NCBI GenBank assembly: GCA_009775355.1
Contig: VSPN01000003.1
Span: forward strand, 21,077 to 85,076
Length of the DNA: 64,000 bases
Source of the DNA: Muribaculaceae bacterium
GTDB lineage: Bacteria; Bacteroidota; Bacteroidia; Bacteroidales; Muribaculaceae
Reading direction: 5' to 3'
The notes beneath the pieces are model-generated. The model was not told where the DNA came from, searched no databases, and worked only from the letters and a program-made list of their open reading frames with translations. Position numbers and translations under genes: made by a program. Below are positions 9,274-18,855 of this stretch, piece by piece. Numbering within the stretch: the first letter of the stretch is position 1; each line of letters starts with the position of its first letter.

Positions 9274-9281
9274 CAAAGTTA
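9274..9281 (-). promoter_or_regulatory. -7 box of the tRNA-Tyr promoter
   Basis: TAACTTTG on the minus strand, matching TAnnTTTG, ending 11 bp before the tRNA 5' end. A TTTG lies upstream at 9298-9301 with a 16-bp spacer, shorter than the usual 19-21 bp. Confidence 0.6.
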
Positions 9282-9363
9282 AGCAAAAAATCCGGAACAA
9301 AAAAATAAAAATCCGATAAATTTGCATTTTTGTTGAAGAACCTGTTGAAAAACAGGCAAAAGA

Positions 9364-9393
9364 CAGCCCCGGCATCGCCACATGCCGGGGCTG
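9364..9393 (-). terminator. Terminator of the GLUG-repeat gene
   Basis: A 12-bp perfect stem (arms 9364-9375 and 9382-9393, CAGCCCCGGCAT and its complement) with a 6-nt loop, 30 bp past the stop of the large minus-strand gene and followed in that direction by TCTTTT. Confidence 0.75.
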
Positions 9394-9423
9394 CTGTATT
9401 AGGCATACAAGTGGGATCTGTCG

Positions 9424-12400
9424 TTATCTTGCCATGACGCGTCTGACGCGTACAGATCCGTCTTTCATCACGGCGCGTTCCACACATGGTGTGCCCGGAA
9501 CCGGCTGGGCCACAGATATGCCCTGAAGGTCAAAGTATTCTTTCGACAGGATGTTGTCATCGTCGCCCGTAAGGCTGACACCATTGTGGCCCTTGACGAT
9601 GATTTCAAACTGTCTGAAGAGAGAATGGTCCTCACTGAGGGTTACACGCATCCATCCTGTGCCGTCGGCTGTCGGGGTGGCTATGCCGCCCGACAGCGAG
9701 ATGTTTTCAGACGAGGTCCATTCAAGACCGTCGAAATCGGCATACAGAATTTCGTGTTCCGATCCCGAAGCATTGTCGTCGGAACCGGTGAAGACTATTC
9801 CGTATATGGCCTCGAACCAGGTCGGAGCAGGATCATAAAGATCAGCCAGCACCGGCATTGCCCCGGGTGCATGTATGTAGGCGTCGCCGAGTTCAGCCGA
9901 TGCCAGGGCATCTCGGCCAAGAGCTTCTGCCCCCATGTCGAGAGCCGACGACGGCACGCAGCACCCTTCGAGATAATATACGTTCGAACCGGCGGGAAGA
10001 GCCGCTGCGCCGTCGCTGCGCTGGTTGCCGATTGGGAATGCCGTGCCGCCAGATGCTGTCGCAGAGACTGTGCCGGTGTTGTAGACATCAGAAATCTGAG
10101 CTTCGTTGCCGAATCGCTGTGCCACGATTCCGGCAACCTGCGTCAGTCCTGTGACGGCACCTGTGTTGTAGCAGTCTGATATGAATCCGGCATACGACAC
10201 CGAACCCATGCGGCCTACGATTCCCGCCACGCCCTGTGTGTCGGAACCTCCGGCGATCGGGCCGGCCAGACCGGTCACGTCACCGATGTTGGCACATCCG
10301 GTTATATCCCTGTTGGTATAACCGGCAATTCCTCCTACCCAGCAGCCGTCGGTTGTGACGGTTCCGGAGTTCCAGCTGTTGCGGACTGCGCCGTAAGCAC
10401 TTCCCGAAATGCCGCCGACACTCGACAGAGAGAACCCTGACGTGTCTTCTATGTCGGTGCCTCCGAAGAATGCCGTTACGTTGCCGCTGTTTCGGCATTC
10501 TGTCACAGGCGTGCCGTTCTTGCCGGTAATGCCACCGATGTCGTTTCCGCCCCATGCGGTCACGTTGCCGAAGTTGCGGCAGTCCCTTATATAAGAGCCT
10601 GCGTCTTCAGCAGAAGATCCGTTGGCGCATCCCGCGATACCGCCTGCAAAAGTGTCGGCAAAGCCCTTGGCGCCGAGGTTGGTGGCCTCGATGTCGCCAC
10701 GGTTCTCGCAGTTGTCCATGATGAAGTCGGACTCACTGACGATGCCCGCTATGCCGCCGACGCCGATCACGGCGCATATGGCGCCTTCGTTCCGGCAGCT
10801 GTAGATATGGACCTGAGCCTTGTTGAGCGACTTGTCGGTGTCATTTCCGCCGATGATGCCGCCGACGCCTGTCGCTTTCGGGGTATATATGCCGGCGGTA
10901 TTCTCGCATTGGCTGATCTCGAGCAGCGCGCCAGAGGAGTGCTTGCCGATGATTCCCCCGACATTGCCGGAGGCGGATACAAGCCGGCCTTCATTCCGGC
11001 ATCCGGTGAATTCACCTCCGGCCATGCCGGCTATGCCGCCGAGCACCTTGCCCTGGGCATTGCCGCCGAGGGTGCCTTTATTGACGCAGTCGGCCACATG
11101 AGAGCCGGCTTCAGCCTTTCCGGCTATTCCTCCGGTGCCATATGCCTTCTCCGACATGACTGAGCCGAGGTTGGTGCATCCGCTAATGGCCGCTCCGGTC
11201 TTGAGCAGTGCAACGATGCCGCCGGCCGGGTCTCCGGTAGATGCCACCGTTCCCTTGTTGACACAGTTGTAGACCGCGCCTTCGAGCTGTGCGGCCACGC
11301 CGCCGGCGGCATAGCCGGTCATGGTGTTGGCCACGGTCAGGTCATGTATCGTGCCCTGCGGGCCGACCTGTCCGAACAGACCGGTGTTCTTACCCGGTTT
11401 GGCAGTGGTGCAGGAGTAGACGATGCCGCTGACGGTCTTGCCGTTGCCGTCGAACGATCCGTTGAACTTGGTGGTTCCGTCGCCTCCCACAGGCTCGAAT
11501 GCCTCATCTTCCGAATAAGTCAGGTCGGCGTCAAGTATGTAATGCATGTTGAGGCAGTCGTAGGCGTTTCTGGATATGAATGACGCCAGAGTCGCCAGAT
11601 CCTCCTTGTTTCTGATCACGTAGGGAGCCTCTGCCGTGCCTTCGCCGTCGAAGAGCACGGGAAGCGATGTCAGAGCATAGGTCTTCACCGCCGCGCCGTC
11701 GAGTCCGGCCGTGACAGAAGCCTTTGCGCTGAGGTCTCCTTCGGGAACTGTCACCTTGACCGTGCTGCCGTCGATGGCGAAAGACTCGCTTTCCGACACG
11801 CTCCATGTCACGCCTTCGGGAGAATGCAGCCCGACGTCGGAACCGAGATTCGCGACAGACTGGCCTTTGGCGAACGCTATGTAGGTCGAGCGCAGCAGGG
11901 CGGCGCGTGGTTCGGCGGCGAAAGCCCTGAGCACCGGATAGCTTCCCTCCTTAAGGTCAAGGATCTCGGCGGGTATGCCCTCTGGCGCGGCTCCGCTCAC
12001 GAGTTCCTGTGTGGAGAGGGCTATGCAGCCGGGCAGCGGATTGAGCGATGCACCCACCGTAGAGAGCGATGCGTCATAGACTGCACCCGATACGCTGTTG
12101 TTGCGGATTTCGTTGGCGATCATGCCGTTGGTGTTGTCCTTGACGGTTGTCACCGCGCCGAGGCTCAGACAGCGTGAGATCTCGCCCGTGTCGGAATAAG
12201 ATCCGAGAGTGGCGGCGATTCCGGCAGCCTTGACGTTGGCACGGACTTCACCGAGATTGGCCGAACGGTCTATTCGCCCGTAGTTTATGGCCGCTATGCC
12301 TCCCGACACTTCCGAGGTCTTTTTGTCGGCTATTGTCACGTCGCCGTCGTTCTGGCAGAGGTCTATGAGTCCGGTGTTGGCTCCGGCGATGCCGCCGGCT

Positions 12401-15400
12401 CCGGTCTTGATGGCGTTTTGCTGTATCGTTATAGTGCCGGCGTTGTAGCATCCGGTCACGGTGCCGTCGTTCTCGCCGACGATGCCGCCGGTGGCCATTC
12501 CGTTGGCACCTATGGCCGCGTAGTTGCGGCAGTTCTCGATTGTGCCGAAGCTGATGCCGGCTATCGAGCCTGACATGCTGTAGACATCATATGTGCAGTC
12601 AGCGGCGATGACGGTGTTCTTTACTGTTCCGTTCGTTCCGATGTGAGAGAAAAGTCCGCCGTACTGATACGACTTGTTGCCAGTCACTCCTCCAGAAGCC
12701 GTACGGAAAGCTGTCTTGACCGAAAGATTGTGGAACGCGTGTCCGTTGCCGTCGAAAGTGCCCTGGAAGGGGCGGGTCATTACAGGATATCCGATGCAGA
12801 CGAATTCCGGGTCTTCCGATGCGTCGATGTCATCGGTCATGCGGAACGAGTCTCCGCGATGTGACTGCCCGTAGACGGTGACAGCCGAATTGAGAGTGGC
12901 CATGTCGGATATGTTGCGGATCAGGAACGGGTCCGCAGCCGTGCCGGAACCCTCGAAGAGCTTGGGCACTACGCTGACCATGAGCATTTTGACTATATCG
13001 CCCTGTGTGGCGACGATCCAATTGCTTCCATATTGGGATCCTATCACGGCATTATGACCTGATATAGAGAGCGAGGGAGTGGATTCAGTCAGGTTTCCGT
13101 CGGTGCCGAGTATGGCCCATCTCACCGATGCCGCGCCGTCAAGTCTGAAGTTTTTCTTGACGTTGGTGTGGTTTTCACCAGTAGCAAGAACGACCGGAGC
13201 CGCGAGAAGGATTCCGGCGTCTGTTCCGCTTACGGAAGCTGGAACCGGGTAGCGGCCTTCAGCCGCGATCCAGGTCTGAGGGCTGAATCCTTCAGGAAGC
13301 GAGCCGGAAGTCAGTTCGGCGGTGCCGAGGGCGTAGGTGTCATCCTCAAGCAGATTTATCTGGCTGTCGGCAACGCAGTCTGTGAATATCATGGCCGCAG
13401 CCTCTTCCGAAGTGAAAGGGTCGAGCACTGGCACAGCCCCGTAGATGCCGCATCCCGCTCCCGATGCCGAGTATATCTGTCCGGCGGAAAGAACCCTTCT
13501 TACGCTGCTCACCTGGCCGAGACGGTGTTCGCCGCCGCCTGAAATGAAAGTGAGCGAGGCGATTCCCACCACTCCTCCGGTGAACACCTTTGGCAGAGAA
13601 GTCTCCAGAATAAGGCCGCCGTTCGCGCAGTCTTCGATCGTTGTCGACGAAATATAGGCCGCGATGCCTCCGCAATACGATTTGGGCAGAGTCTGGTCGG
13701 AGTTCCAGTCAAGGCCTGTGGCCGAGAGAGTCGCCGTGTTTATGCAGCGTTCGATTACAGAGGGGTCCTCGGTCTTGGAGCCGTGAGACACGGCGGCGAT
13801 GCCGCCTATGTAGGCGTAGCCTGTGGCGTCGGTTATGGTTCCGCTTGCAGTGCAGTCATGTATGTGGCCCTTGAAACCGTTTGAGGCAGAAGAAAGAGTC
13901 TGGGCCGCGATTCCCGCGATATGCCGGTATGAAGTGCTGAGAGCGCCGATCATCGACATTTGTCCGGAGTAGTGGCAGTTGCCGATCTCGCCGCAGTTGT
14001 AGCCGGTGATGCCTCCGCTGGCTCCGTATCCCTGTATCGTTGATGAGACGCGGCAGGAGGTGATGCTTCCGGTGTTCATGCCGGCGATTCCGCCCGCCAC
14101 CTCCGATTGGGTTCTGAGCAGCGACGAGGTGACATTGATTCCGGAGATCGATCCTCCGGCGTTGGATCCCGTCAGGATGCCGCAGTTGGCCCCCGATGAG
14201 TACATGCTGAAACCGCTGATGTTCAGATCGCGTATCACGGCCCGGTTTCCGGTCACGCCGAAGAGACCGGTGTATGCGAATCCGAATCCGTTGTAAGTCA
14301 GTCCGGAAATAGTCTTCGAGTTTCCGTCGAATGTGCCGTTGAATGGCGTCTCGCCGTCGCCTATCGGTTCGAAAAGAGTCTCTGACGACATGTCGATGTC
14401 GTTGGCGAGCCGGTAGTGGGCGGTCGAATATCCGGGCTGCGACATGGCACCCGACATGGCCCGCAGGTCAGCGGGTGTGCTGATCAGATAGGGGTCGGCG
14501 GGAGTTCCCGTTCCGGAGAAGCCGATCTCGACCGGTTCGGGGAAGATTATGTCGGCTCCCTGCAGAATGTATGTTATCGGAGAAGCGGCGAGCCGTATGT
14601 TGGCCGAAGAGGTTATTCTGCGGGTCGCGATGATCAGATTGTCGAACACAAGTCTGTTGTCGTCGGTCACGGTGCAGACCGAACTGCGTCCCGAGTCGGC
14701 CTGACCGGTGGAATAGTCGGCATAATATGCGTAAAGGTTTCCATAGCCGCCGGCGTTGCTGACGAACTGCGGAGACAGAATGCCTGTGTGCTGCGGTGTC
14801 AGCCTGACGTTGACGGCGCGGCCGAAAGTAGTCTGTCCCATGTTGAGAAGCCATAGGCCGGAGGCGTTGTCCTGAAACCACGCTCCTTCGAAAGAGTTCT
14901 CCTTTTCGTTGCCCTGCTGGTCTGTGGTGGAGAACGATGCAGTCATGTTGGGCACGAGCCACCGCGAGCTTTCGGAGACGAAGAGGACAGTGCCGTTATA
15001 TCCCTTGTCGGTGGTGTGGTTGACCACCAGTGCCCATGCGCCCATTGACCAGTTGCCCTCCTCGTCGCGCGAGCAGACCACCGGGTCGGTGAGGCTGTAT
15101 GTGTTTGTGGCCAGATCGACGGGGCAGAACCAGATGTTGCCGTAGGTCGTGTTGTTGGTTATGTATTTCTGTGCGGCGATCTCGGCCGAGCCATCGTCGG
15201 CGAATGTCACGGCGAGAGTCGAGGATGTCTGGCCGTACACACCTTTTACCTTGTATGTCTTGACCGATGTGCCGGTGACATTGAACGTGATTGTATATGT
15301 GTTGATCTCCGGAGAACCGAGCACACGGTCGGCCGAAAAAAACTTCTCGTTGTTGACCGGAAGTTCAGGCACACGCATTCCTTTGGGTAGGCGTGCGGGC

Positions 15401-15735
15401 CGGACGATGCCGATCTTTCCTTCGGAGAATCCAGTCACTGGATTAAGGTCTTCCGGACTCGGCTCCGAGTTCTGCACGGAAGGATCTTCCGGCGGAAGCT
15501 GTCTGAAGCTTTCCGCCGACGTGCGTGTGCGTGCGTCAAGCACGGTCTGGATCTCGGATCCGGTTTCGGACAGTGTGTCCTGCGGGGCTTTTACGCCTCT
15601 TTCATCCATGACCGGCAGAGGCGGAGACTCTGGTAATTCCGGCAGCTGGATCTGGGGACCGGAGATTCCGGCCCGGGTCACGAAGGCTGCGGCTAAAGTC
15701 GCGGCAGCTGTGATGAGTCTGATCTTGGCATTCAT
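9424..15735 (-). CDS. Giant secreted GLUG-repeat beta-helix surface protein
   Basis: 2103 residues with a signal peptide (about 1-22). After a 400-residue N-terminal part it is built of three modules starting near residues 410, 925 and 1365, each opened by a similar motif (GTGTPADPYLISTPADL, GSGTAADPFLIRNISDM, GEGTAEAPYVIRNKEDL) and followed by many copies of a GLUG-type repeat such as GGIAGYNCGEIGNC and GGIVGENDGTVTGCYN, which stack as a right-handed beta-helix. Ig-like linkers separate modules. The C terminus (YFDLQGISVAQPVPG then VRVRRVMAR) resembles tails found on secreted Bacteroidales proteins. It is probably exposed at the cell surface, in adhesion or glycan/host contact. A TPR-TM-HTH regulator lies divergently upstream. 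The exact function is unknown. Confidence 0.9.
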   Translation of the reverse strand: MNAKIRLITAAATLAAAFVTRAGISGPQIQLPELPESPPLPVMDERGVKAPQDTLSETGSEIQTVLDARTRTSAESFRQLPPEDPSVQNSEPSPEDLNPVTGFSEGKIGIVRPARLPKGMRVPELPVNNEKFFSADRVLGSPEINTYTITFNVTGTSVKTYKVKGVYGQTSSTLAVTFADDGSAEIAAQKYITNNTTYGNIWFCPVDLATNTYSLTDPVVCSRDEEGNWSMGAWALVVNHTTDKGYNGTVLFVSESSRWLVPNMTASFSTTDQQGNEKENSFEGAWFQDNASGLWLLNMGQTTFGRAVNVRLTPQHTGILSPQFVSNAGGYGNLYAYYADYSTGQADSGRSSVCTVTDDNRLVFDNLIIATRRITSSANIRLAASPITYILQGADIIFPEPVEIGFSGTGTPADPYLISTPADLRAMSGAMSQPGYSTAHYRLANDIDMSSETLFEPIGDGETPFNGTFDGNSKTISGLTYNGFGFAYTGLFGVTGNRAVIRDLNISGFSMYSSGANCGILTGSNAGGSISGINVTSSLLRTQSEVAGGIAGMNTGSITSCRVSSTIQGYGASGGITGYNCGEIGNCHYSGQMSMIGALSTSYRHIAGIAAQTLSSASNGFKGHIHDCTASGTITDATGYAYIGGIAAVSHGSKTEDPSVIERCINTATLSATGLDWNSDQTLPKSYCGGIAAYISSTTIEDCANGGLILETSLPKVFTGGVVGIASLTFISGGGEHRLGQVSSVRRVLSAGQIYSASGAGCGIYGAVPVLDPFTSEEAAAMIFTDCVADSQINLLEDDTYALGTAELTSGSLPEGFSPQTWIAAEGRYPVPASVSGTDAGILLAAPVVLATGENHTNVKKNFRLDGAASVRWAILGTDGNLTESTPSLSISGHNAVIGSQYGSNWIVATQGDIVKMLMVSVVPKLFEGSGTAADPFLIRNISDMATLNSAVTVYGQSHRGDSFRMTDDIDASEDPEFVCIGYPVMTRPFQGTFDGNGHAFHNLSVKTAFRTASGGVTGNKSYQYGGLFSHIGTNGTVKNTVIAADCTYDVYSMSGSIAGISFGTIENCRNYAAIGANGMATGGIVGENDGTVTGCYNAGTITIQQNAIKTGAGGIAGANTGLIDLCQNDGDVTIADKKTSEVSGGIAAINYGRIDRSANLGEVRANVKAAGIAATLGSYSDTGEISRCLSLGAVTTVKDNTNGMIANEIRNNSVSGAVYDASLSTVGASLNPLPGCIALSTQELVSGAAPEGIPAEILDLKEGSYPVLRAFAAEPRAALLRSTYIAFAKGQSVANLGSDVGLHSPEGVTWSVSESESFAIDGSTVKVTVPEGDLSAKASVTAGLDGAAVKTYALTSLPVLFDGEGTAEAPYVIRNKEDLATLASFISRNAYDCLNMHYILDADLTYSEDEAFEPVGGDGTTKFNGSFDGNGKTVSGIVYSCTTAKPGKNTGLFGQVGPQGTIHDLTVANTMTGYAAGGVAAQLEGAVYNCVNKGTVASTGDPAGGIVALLKTGAAISGCTNLGSVMSEKAYGTGGIAGKAEAGSHVADCVNKGTLGGNAQGKVLGGIAGMAGGEFTGCRNEGRLVSASGNVGGIIGKHSSGALLEISQCENTAGIYTPKATGVGGIIGGNDTDKSLNKAQVHIYSCRNEGAICAVIGVGGIAGIVSESDFIMDNCENRGDIEATNLGAKGFADTFAGGIAGCANGSSAEDAGSYIRDCRNFGNVTAWGGNDIGGITGKNGTPVTECRNSGNVTAFFGGTDIEDTSGFSLSSVGGISGSAYGAVRNSWNSGTVTTDGCWVGGIAGYTNRDITGCANIGDVTGLAGPIAGGSDTQGVAGIVGRMGSVSYAGFISDCYNTGAVTGLTQVAGIVAQRFGNEAQISDVYNTGTVSATASGGTAFPIGNQRSDGAAALPAGSNVYYLEGCCVPSSALDMGAEALGRDALASAELGDAYIHAPGAMPVLADLYDPAPTWFEAIYGIVFTGSDDNASGSEHEILYADFDGLEWTSSENISLSGGIATPTADGTGWMRVTLSEDHSLFRQFEIIVKGHNGVSLTGDDDNILSKEYFDLQGISVAQPVPGTPCVERAVMKDGSVRVRRVMAR

Positions 15736-15810
15736 GACGATCGGTTAAAAGTTGAACAATCTGATCCGCCGGCAGACGCCTTGTCTGCATCGACAATCGG
15801 GTTAACGCCG

Positions 15811-15818
15811 CAAATATA
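15811..15818 (-). promoter_or_regulatory. -7 box for the GLUG-repeat gene
   Basis: TATATTTG on the minus strand, about 75 bp before the start codon, which gives a leader of roughly 70 nt. No clear TTTG element at 19-21 bp. Confidence 0.5.
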
Positions 15819-15925
15819 GGGCGGGAAATGAATAAACCGAAAAACATCATATAGACAAATGATGTACAAAATCAAAAAATGCCTGAAAATATTTATGTTG
15901 TAAATGGTTTGTTGTGTGAAAAGAC

Positions 15926-15933
15926 TAATTTTG
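15926..15933 (+). promoter_or_regulatory. -7 box directly in front of the first TPR-HTH regulator
   Basis: TAATTTTG with only 4 nt (TAAT) between it and the ATG, so transcription would begin at or next to the start codon. The upstream TTTG element is not clear. Confidence 0.45.
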
Positions 15934-15937
15934 TAAT

Positions 15938-17659
15938 ATGAAAAGAATCGTTGTCTATATATTGTTTCTGGTTGCGTCAGTATTGACAGTATCGGCCTCC
16001 GACGGGGTGGCGGTCCAATGGACTCCCCTTGGTTCCGATGCCGGCGCCTACGACTCGATGATGGAGCGCGCGGCCTTTCTTGACATGCCGCGCAGGGATC
16101 TCGGAGCGATGGCAAGGAGCGGACAGGAGACGTCTGACGCGCGGGTCTCGCGTCAGATCCGGGCCCGGAACTCATACTGGAGCGGATGGGTGCTCGCCCA
16201 CAGCGATCCTGACTCAGCGCTGCGACTTGTCGACGAGGCTATCCGGATGTGCGATTCTGTAAGGTATCCTTATGACCAGGCGCGGTTCGCGTTGCTGAGG
16301 GCCGATCTTCTGCGATTCACAGGCAATTATGCCGACGCTTATTTCATTTACCGCGACAAGATCGGGGAGCTGCGGCAGCATGGCGATGATTTCTGGGTGG
16401 CCAAGGCCCTGGTCGGAATCGGGGCCATAATGCAGGAACTCGGGGAATATCACGAGGCAATGCGAAACTATAGCGAGGCGCAGGAGACGTTCGCCCGGGC
16501 AGGAAGCTCAGTCTGTGTCACCAAGAACAGACTTAATCTGGCCAATATCCACTATCTTATGGGTGACACCGAGAAGAGTCTCGGCTTGCTCAAAGATCTG
16601 GATCGGAGCCGTCAGGTGGCAAATGACTCCATATATGTGGCCAATGTCCTTGTGTCGCGTTTCCAGATTTCAGATTATTCAGACAGGGAGGCTGCCTCGC
16701 GCGCATTCGCCATCAGCCGCAGTCTCGGCAACGACAAGCTCTCAGTGATAACTCTGCTCTCCATGGGGGCACTCGCCCGCAGTGACGGCGACAGCAGAAA
16801 GGCACTCGGCTATCTGCGGCCAGCCCTCGGTCTGACCGCCGCACTCGGCGACATATCAAACCGTAAGCATGCGCTGTCGCAGATGAGGATATGCTATGAT
16901 GACCTCGGCTTGAAAGACAGTGCCGACATGTGCTCCCGCGAGATCCTTCTTCTCAATGACTCTCTCTATCACCGCGAGAATGTCGAGAATCTGAAGCGGG
17001 TGGAGCATCTGGCCACGATCCATGAGTATGAGCGCCGCATAGAGCAGGAGTCGGAGAGGCATCGTCTGCGTCAGACTCTTGTCCTGGCCGTGAGCGCGTT
17101 TCTGCTTGTGGTGCTGGTCCTGTCGGTCTTCCTGCTCATATCTTCCAAACGCAAGGCCGAGTGCGACAGAAATCTCAAGGAGGAGAAAAACAGGCATCTG
17201 ACCCTGCTTAACCGACAGTACAGCATGGAGATCGAGGCAAAGACAAAAGAACTTGCCTCCAACACGGTTCTTCTTGCCCAGAAGAACGCCAGACTTAAGG
17301 AACTCGGCGAGCAGATCCGCAACATGGAGCGGAAAGGCGACATAGCCGGCGACGAGGGGCAGATGCTCAGCGACAAGATAAGCAGCGAACTCTCGGCCGA
17401 TGATGACTGGCGTTTTTTCAAACTCCGTTTCGAGAGGGTTCATCCATGTTTCTTCACGTCGCTCAAAGAGGCATGTCCGTCGCTTTCGCGCACCGAACTC
17501 AGGCTCTGCGCCTACATACGGGTCGGGATGAGTGCCAAGGAGATAGCTATGATAATGTCGGTGCGTCCGGAGACGGTCAATACCTCGCGTTACCGCATAC
17601 GCAAGAAAATGTCGCTTTCGGCCGAAGACTCGCTCGAAAGTATTCTCGAACACTATTAG
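15938..17659 (+). CDS. TPR - transmembrane - coiled coil - HTH regulator
   Basis: 573 residues. Signal sequence (about 1-20), a periplasmic-side array of TPR-like helices (about 60-340), one transmembrane helix (about 378-400, LVLAVSAFLLVVLVLSVFLL), a charged coiled coil (about 405-475) and a C-terminal LuxR-like helix-turn-helix (about 515-573: LSRTELRLCAYIRVGMSAKE and IAMIMSVRPETVNTSRYRIR). This layout suggests a membrane-bound sensor that acts on DNA from the inner membrane, a type common in Bacteroidales. It is divergent from the giant GLUG protein, which is its most likely target by position. Two similar proteins occur in the window, one of them split by a stop codon. Confidence 0.85.
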   Translation: MKRIVVYILFLVASVLTVSASDGVAVQWTPLGSDAGAYDSMMERAAFLDMPRRDLGAMARSGQETSDARVSRQIRARNSYWSGWVLAHSDPDSALRLVDEAIRMCDSVRYPYDQARFALLRADLLRFTGNYADAYFIYRDKIGELRQHGDDFWVAKALVGIGAIMQELGEYHEAMRNYSEAQETFARAGSSVCVTKNRLNLANIHYLMGDTEKSLGLLKDLDRSRQVANDSIYVANVLVSRFQISDYSDREAASRAFAISRSLGNDKLSVITLLSMGALARSDGDSRKALGYLRPALGLTAALGDISNRKHALSQMRICYDDLGLKDSADMCSREILLLNDSLYHRENVENLKRVEHLATIHEYERRIEQESERHRLRQTLVLAVSAFLLVVLVLSVFLLISSKRKAECDRNLKEEKNRHLTLLNRQYSMEIEAKTKELASNTVLLAQKNARLKELGEQIRNMERKGDIAGDEGQMLSDKISSELSADDDWRFFKLRFERVHPCFFTSLKEACPSLSRTELRLCAYIRVGMSAKEIAMIMSVRPETVNTSRYRIRKKMSLSAEDSLESILEHY

Positions 17660-17715
17660 CGCGCGTTTCTTAAACGGGGGCAGAGATCGCGGTCTGACAA
17701 GCTCTAAAAAGATTT

Positions 17716-17750
17716 CCCCCGCTTCCGGCAGGGAGCGGGGGGAGGGTTTT
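17716..17750. terminator. Bidirectional terminator between the regulator and pfkA
   Basis: A stem of about 11 bp (arms CCCCCGCTTCC at 17716-17726 and 17731-17741) with loop GGCA. On plus it is followed by GAGGGTTTT, on minus by AAATCTTTTT, so it can serve both converging genes. Confidence 0.7.
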
Positions 17751-17793
17751 ATGTGTGATTCAAGGTGTGTCGGGTGGATGCTCCTGTGCCGCA

Positions 17794-18774
17794 TCAGATC
17801 GAGAGGCGGCGCAATGTCGACATCAGTTCCTGATTGATCGGCTTGTCGTTCTTGATCGCCTTGGTGAAGGGCACATATACGATCTCTTCGTTCTTGATGC
17901 CGATCATGACGTTGCGCTGGTCGTCGAGCAGGGCGTCGACTGCCGCCGCGCCCATGCGCGAGGCGAGTATGCGGTCGTGGGCCGTGGGCGAGCCGCCGCG
18001 CTGCAGGTGGCCGAGGATCGAGACGCGCACATCGTAGCCGGGGTATTCCTCGTTGACGCGCTGCGCGAGTCCCATCGCGCCTCCCGTTATGGGTGATTCG
18101 GCCACAAGCACGATCGATGAGTTCTTCGACTTGCGGAATCCGTTCTTGATAAGCTCGGAGAGCTGGTCGACCTGGGTCGAGATCTCGGGTATTATGGCGG
18201 CTTCTGCACCCGACGCGATAGCGCCGTTGAGGGCAAGGAAGCCAGCATCGCGTCCCATCACCTCGATGAAGAACAGACGTTCGTGCGAGGTGGCGGTGTC
18301 GCGTATCTTGTCGACGCACTCCATGATGGTGTTGAGCGCCGTGTCGTATCCGATTGTGGTGTCGGTGCCATAGAGGTCATTGTCGATCGTGCCCGGAAGG
18401 CCGACGATCGGGATCTGGAACTCGTTGCCGAATATGCGGGCGCCGGTCAGTGAACCGTCGCCGCCGATCACCACCAGAGAGTCGATCTCATGGCGGCGCA
18501 TCACGTCGTAGGCGCACTGGCGGCCTTCGGGAGTCTGGAACTCCTTGCAACGGGCCGTCTTGAGGATCGTGCCGCCGCGCTGTATGATGTTCGACACGTT
18601 CTGTGTGGAGAATTCCTCGATCTCGTCATAGATCAGACCGCGGTAGCCGCGATAGATTCCGTAGACCTTGAATCCGGCGTCGAGGCCGGCGCGCGTCACG
18701 GCGCGGATGGCGGCGTTCATGCCCGGGGCGTCGCCGCCCGAGGTCAGGATGCCGATTGACTTTACGTTGCTCAT
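17794..18774 (-). CDS. pfkA: ATP-dependent 6-phosphofructokinase
   Basis: 326 residues, a full-length bacterial PFK. It phosphorylates fructose 6-phosphate to the 1,6-bisphosphate in glycolysis. Visible motifs: [19 protein letters not shown] at the N terminus, GGDGSLTGA (the glycine after GGD argues for ATP rather than pyrophosphate), [20 protein letters not shown] with the catalytic aspartate, [12 protein letters not shown] and [18 protein letters not shown]. It is monocistronic by position: a -7 box lies about 50 bp upstream, back to back with the promoter of the YihX-like gene, and a terminator lies downstream. Confidence 0.97.
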   Translation of the reverse strand: MSNVKSIGILTSGGDAPGMNAAIRAVTRAGLDAGFKVYGIYRGYRGLIYDEIEEFSTQNVSNIIQRGGTILKTARCKEFQTPEGRQCAYDVMRRHEIDSLVVIGGDGSLTGARIFGNEFQIPIVGLPGTIDNDLYGTDTTIGYDTALNTIMECVDKIRDTATSHERLFFIEVMGRDAGFLALNGAIASGAEAAIIPEISTQVDQLSELIKNGFRKSKNSSIVLVAESPITGGAMGLAQRVNEEYPGYDVRVSILGHLQRGGSPTAHDRILASRMGAAAVDALLDDQRNVMIGIKNEEIVYVPFTKAIKNDKPINQELMSTLRRLSI

Positions 18775-18820
18775 GTCAAGTTGCGTTATGTCTCCTCTCG
18801 TTCCGGGGGAGTCCGATTAT

Positions 18821-18851
18821 TTTACAAAGATAACAAAAATTATTAACTTTG
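18821..18851 (+). promoter_or_regulatory. Promoter of the YihX-like HAD gene
   Basis: TTTA (18821-18824), a 19-bp spacer, then TAACTTTG (18844-18851), followed by 4 nt and the ATG. A start of transcription next to the ATG implies a leaderless message. Confidence 0.55.
18825..18832 (-). promoter_or_regulatory. -7 box for pfkA
   Basis: TATCTTTG on the minus strand. Together with the plus-strand TAACTTTG at 18844-18851 it forms a hyphenated palindrome (CAAAG-TAA ... TTA-CTTTG), so the two divergent promoters overlap. Confidence 0.55.
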
Positions 18852-18855
18852 TGCC

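Noticed and set aside
16856..18319. 487-codon minus-strand frame spanning the end of the first regulator and part of pfkA
   Set aside because: Crosses a terminator and overlaps two well-supported genes in other frames; no family resemblance.
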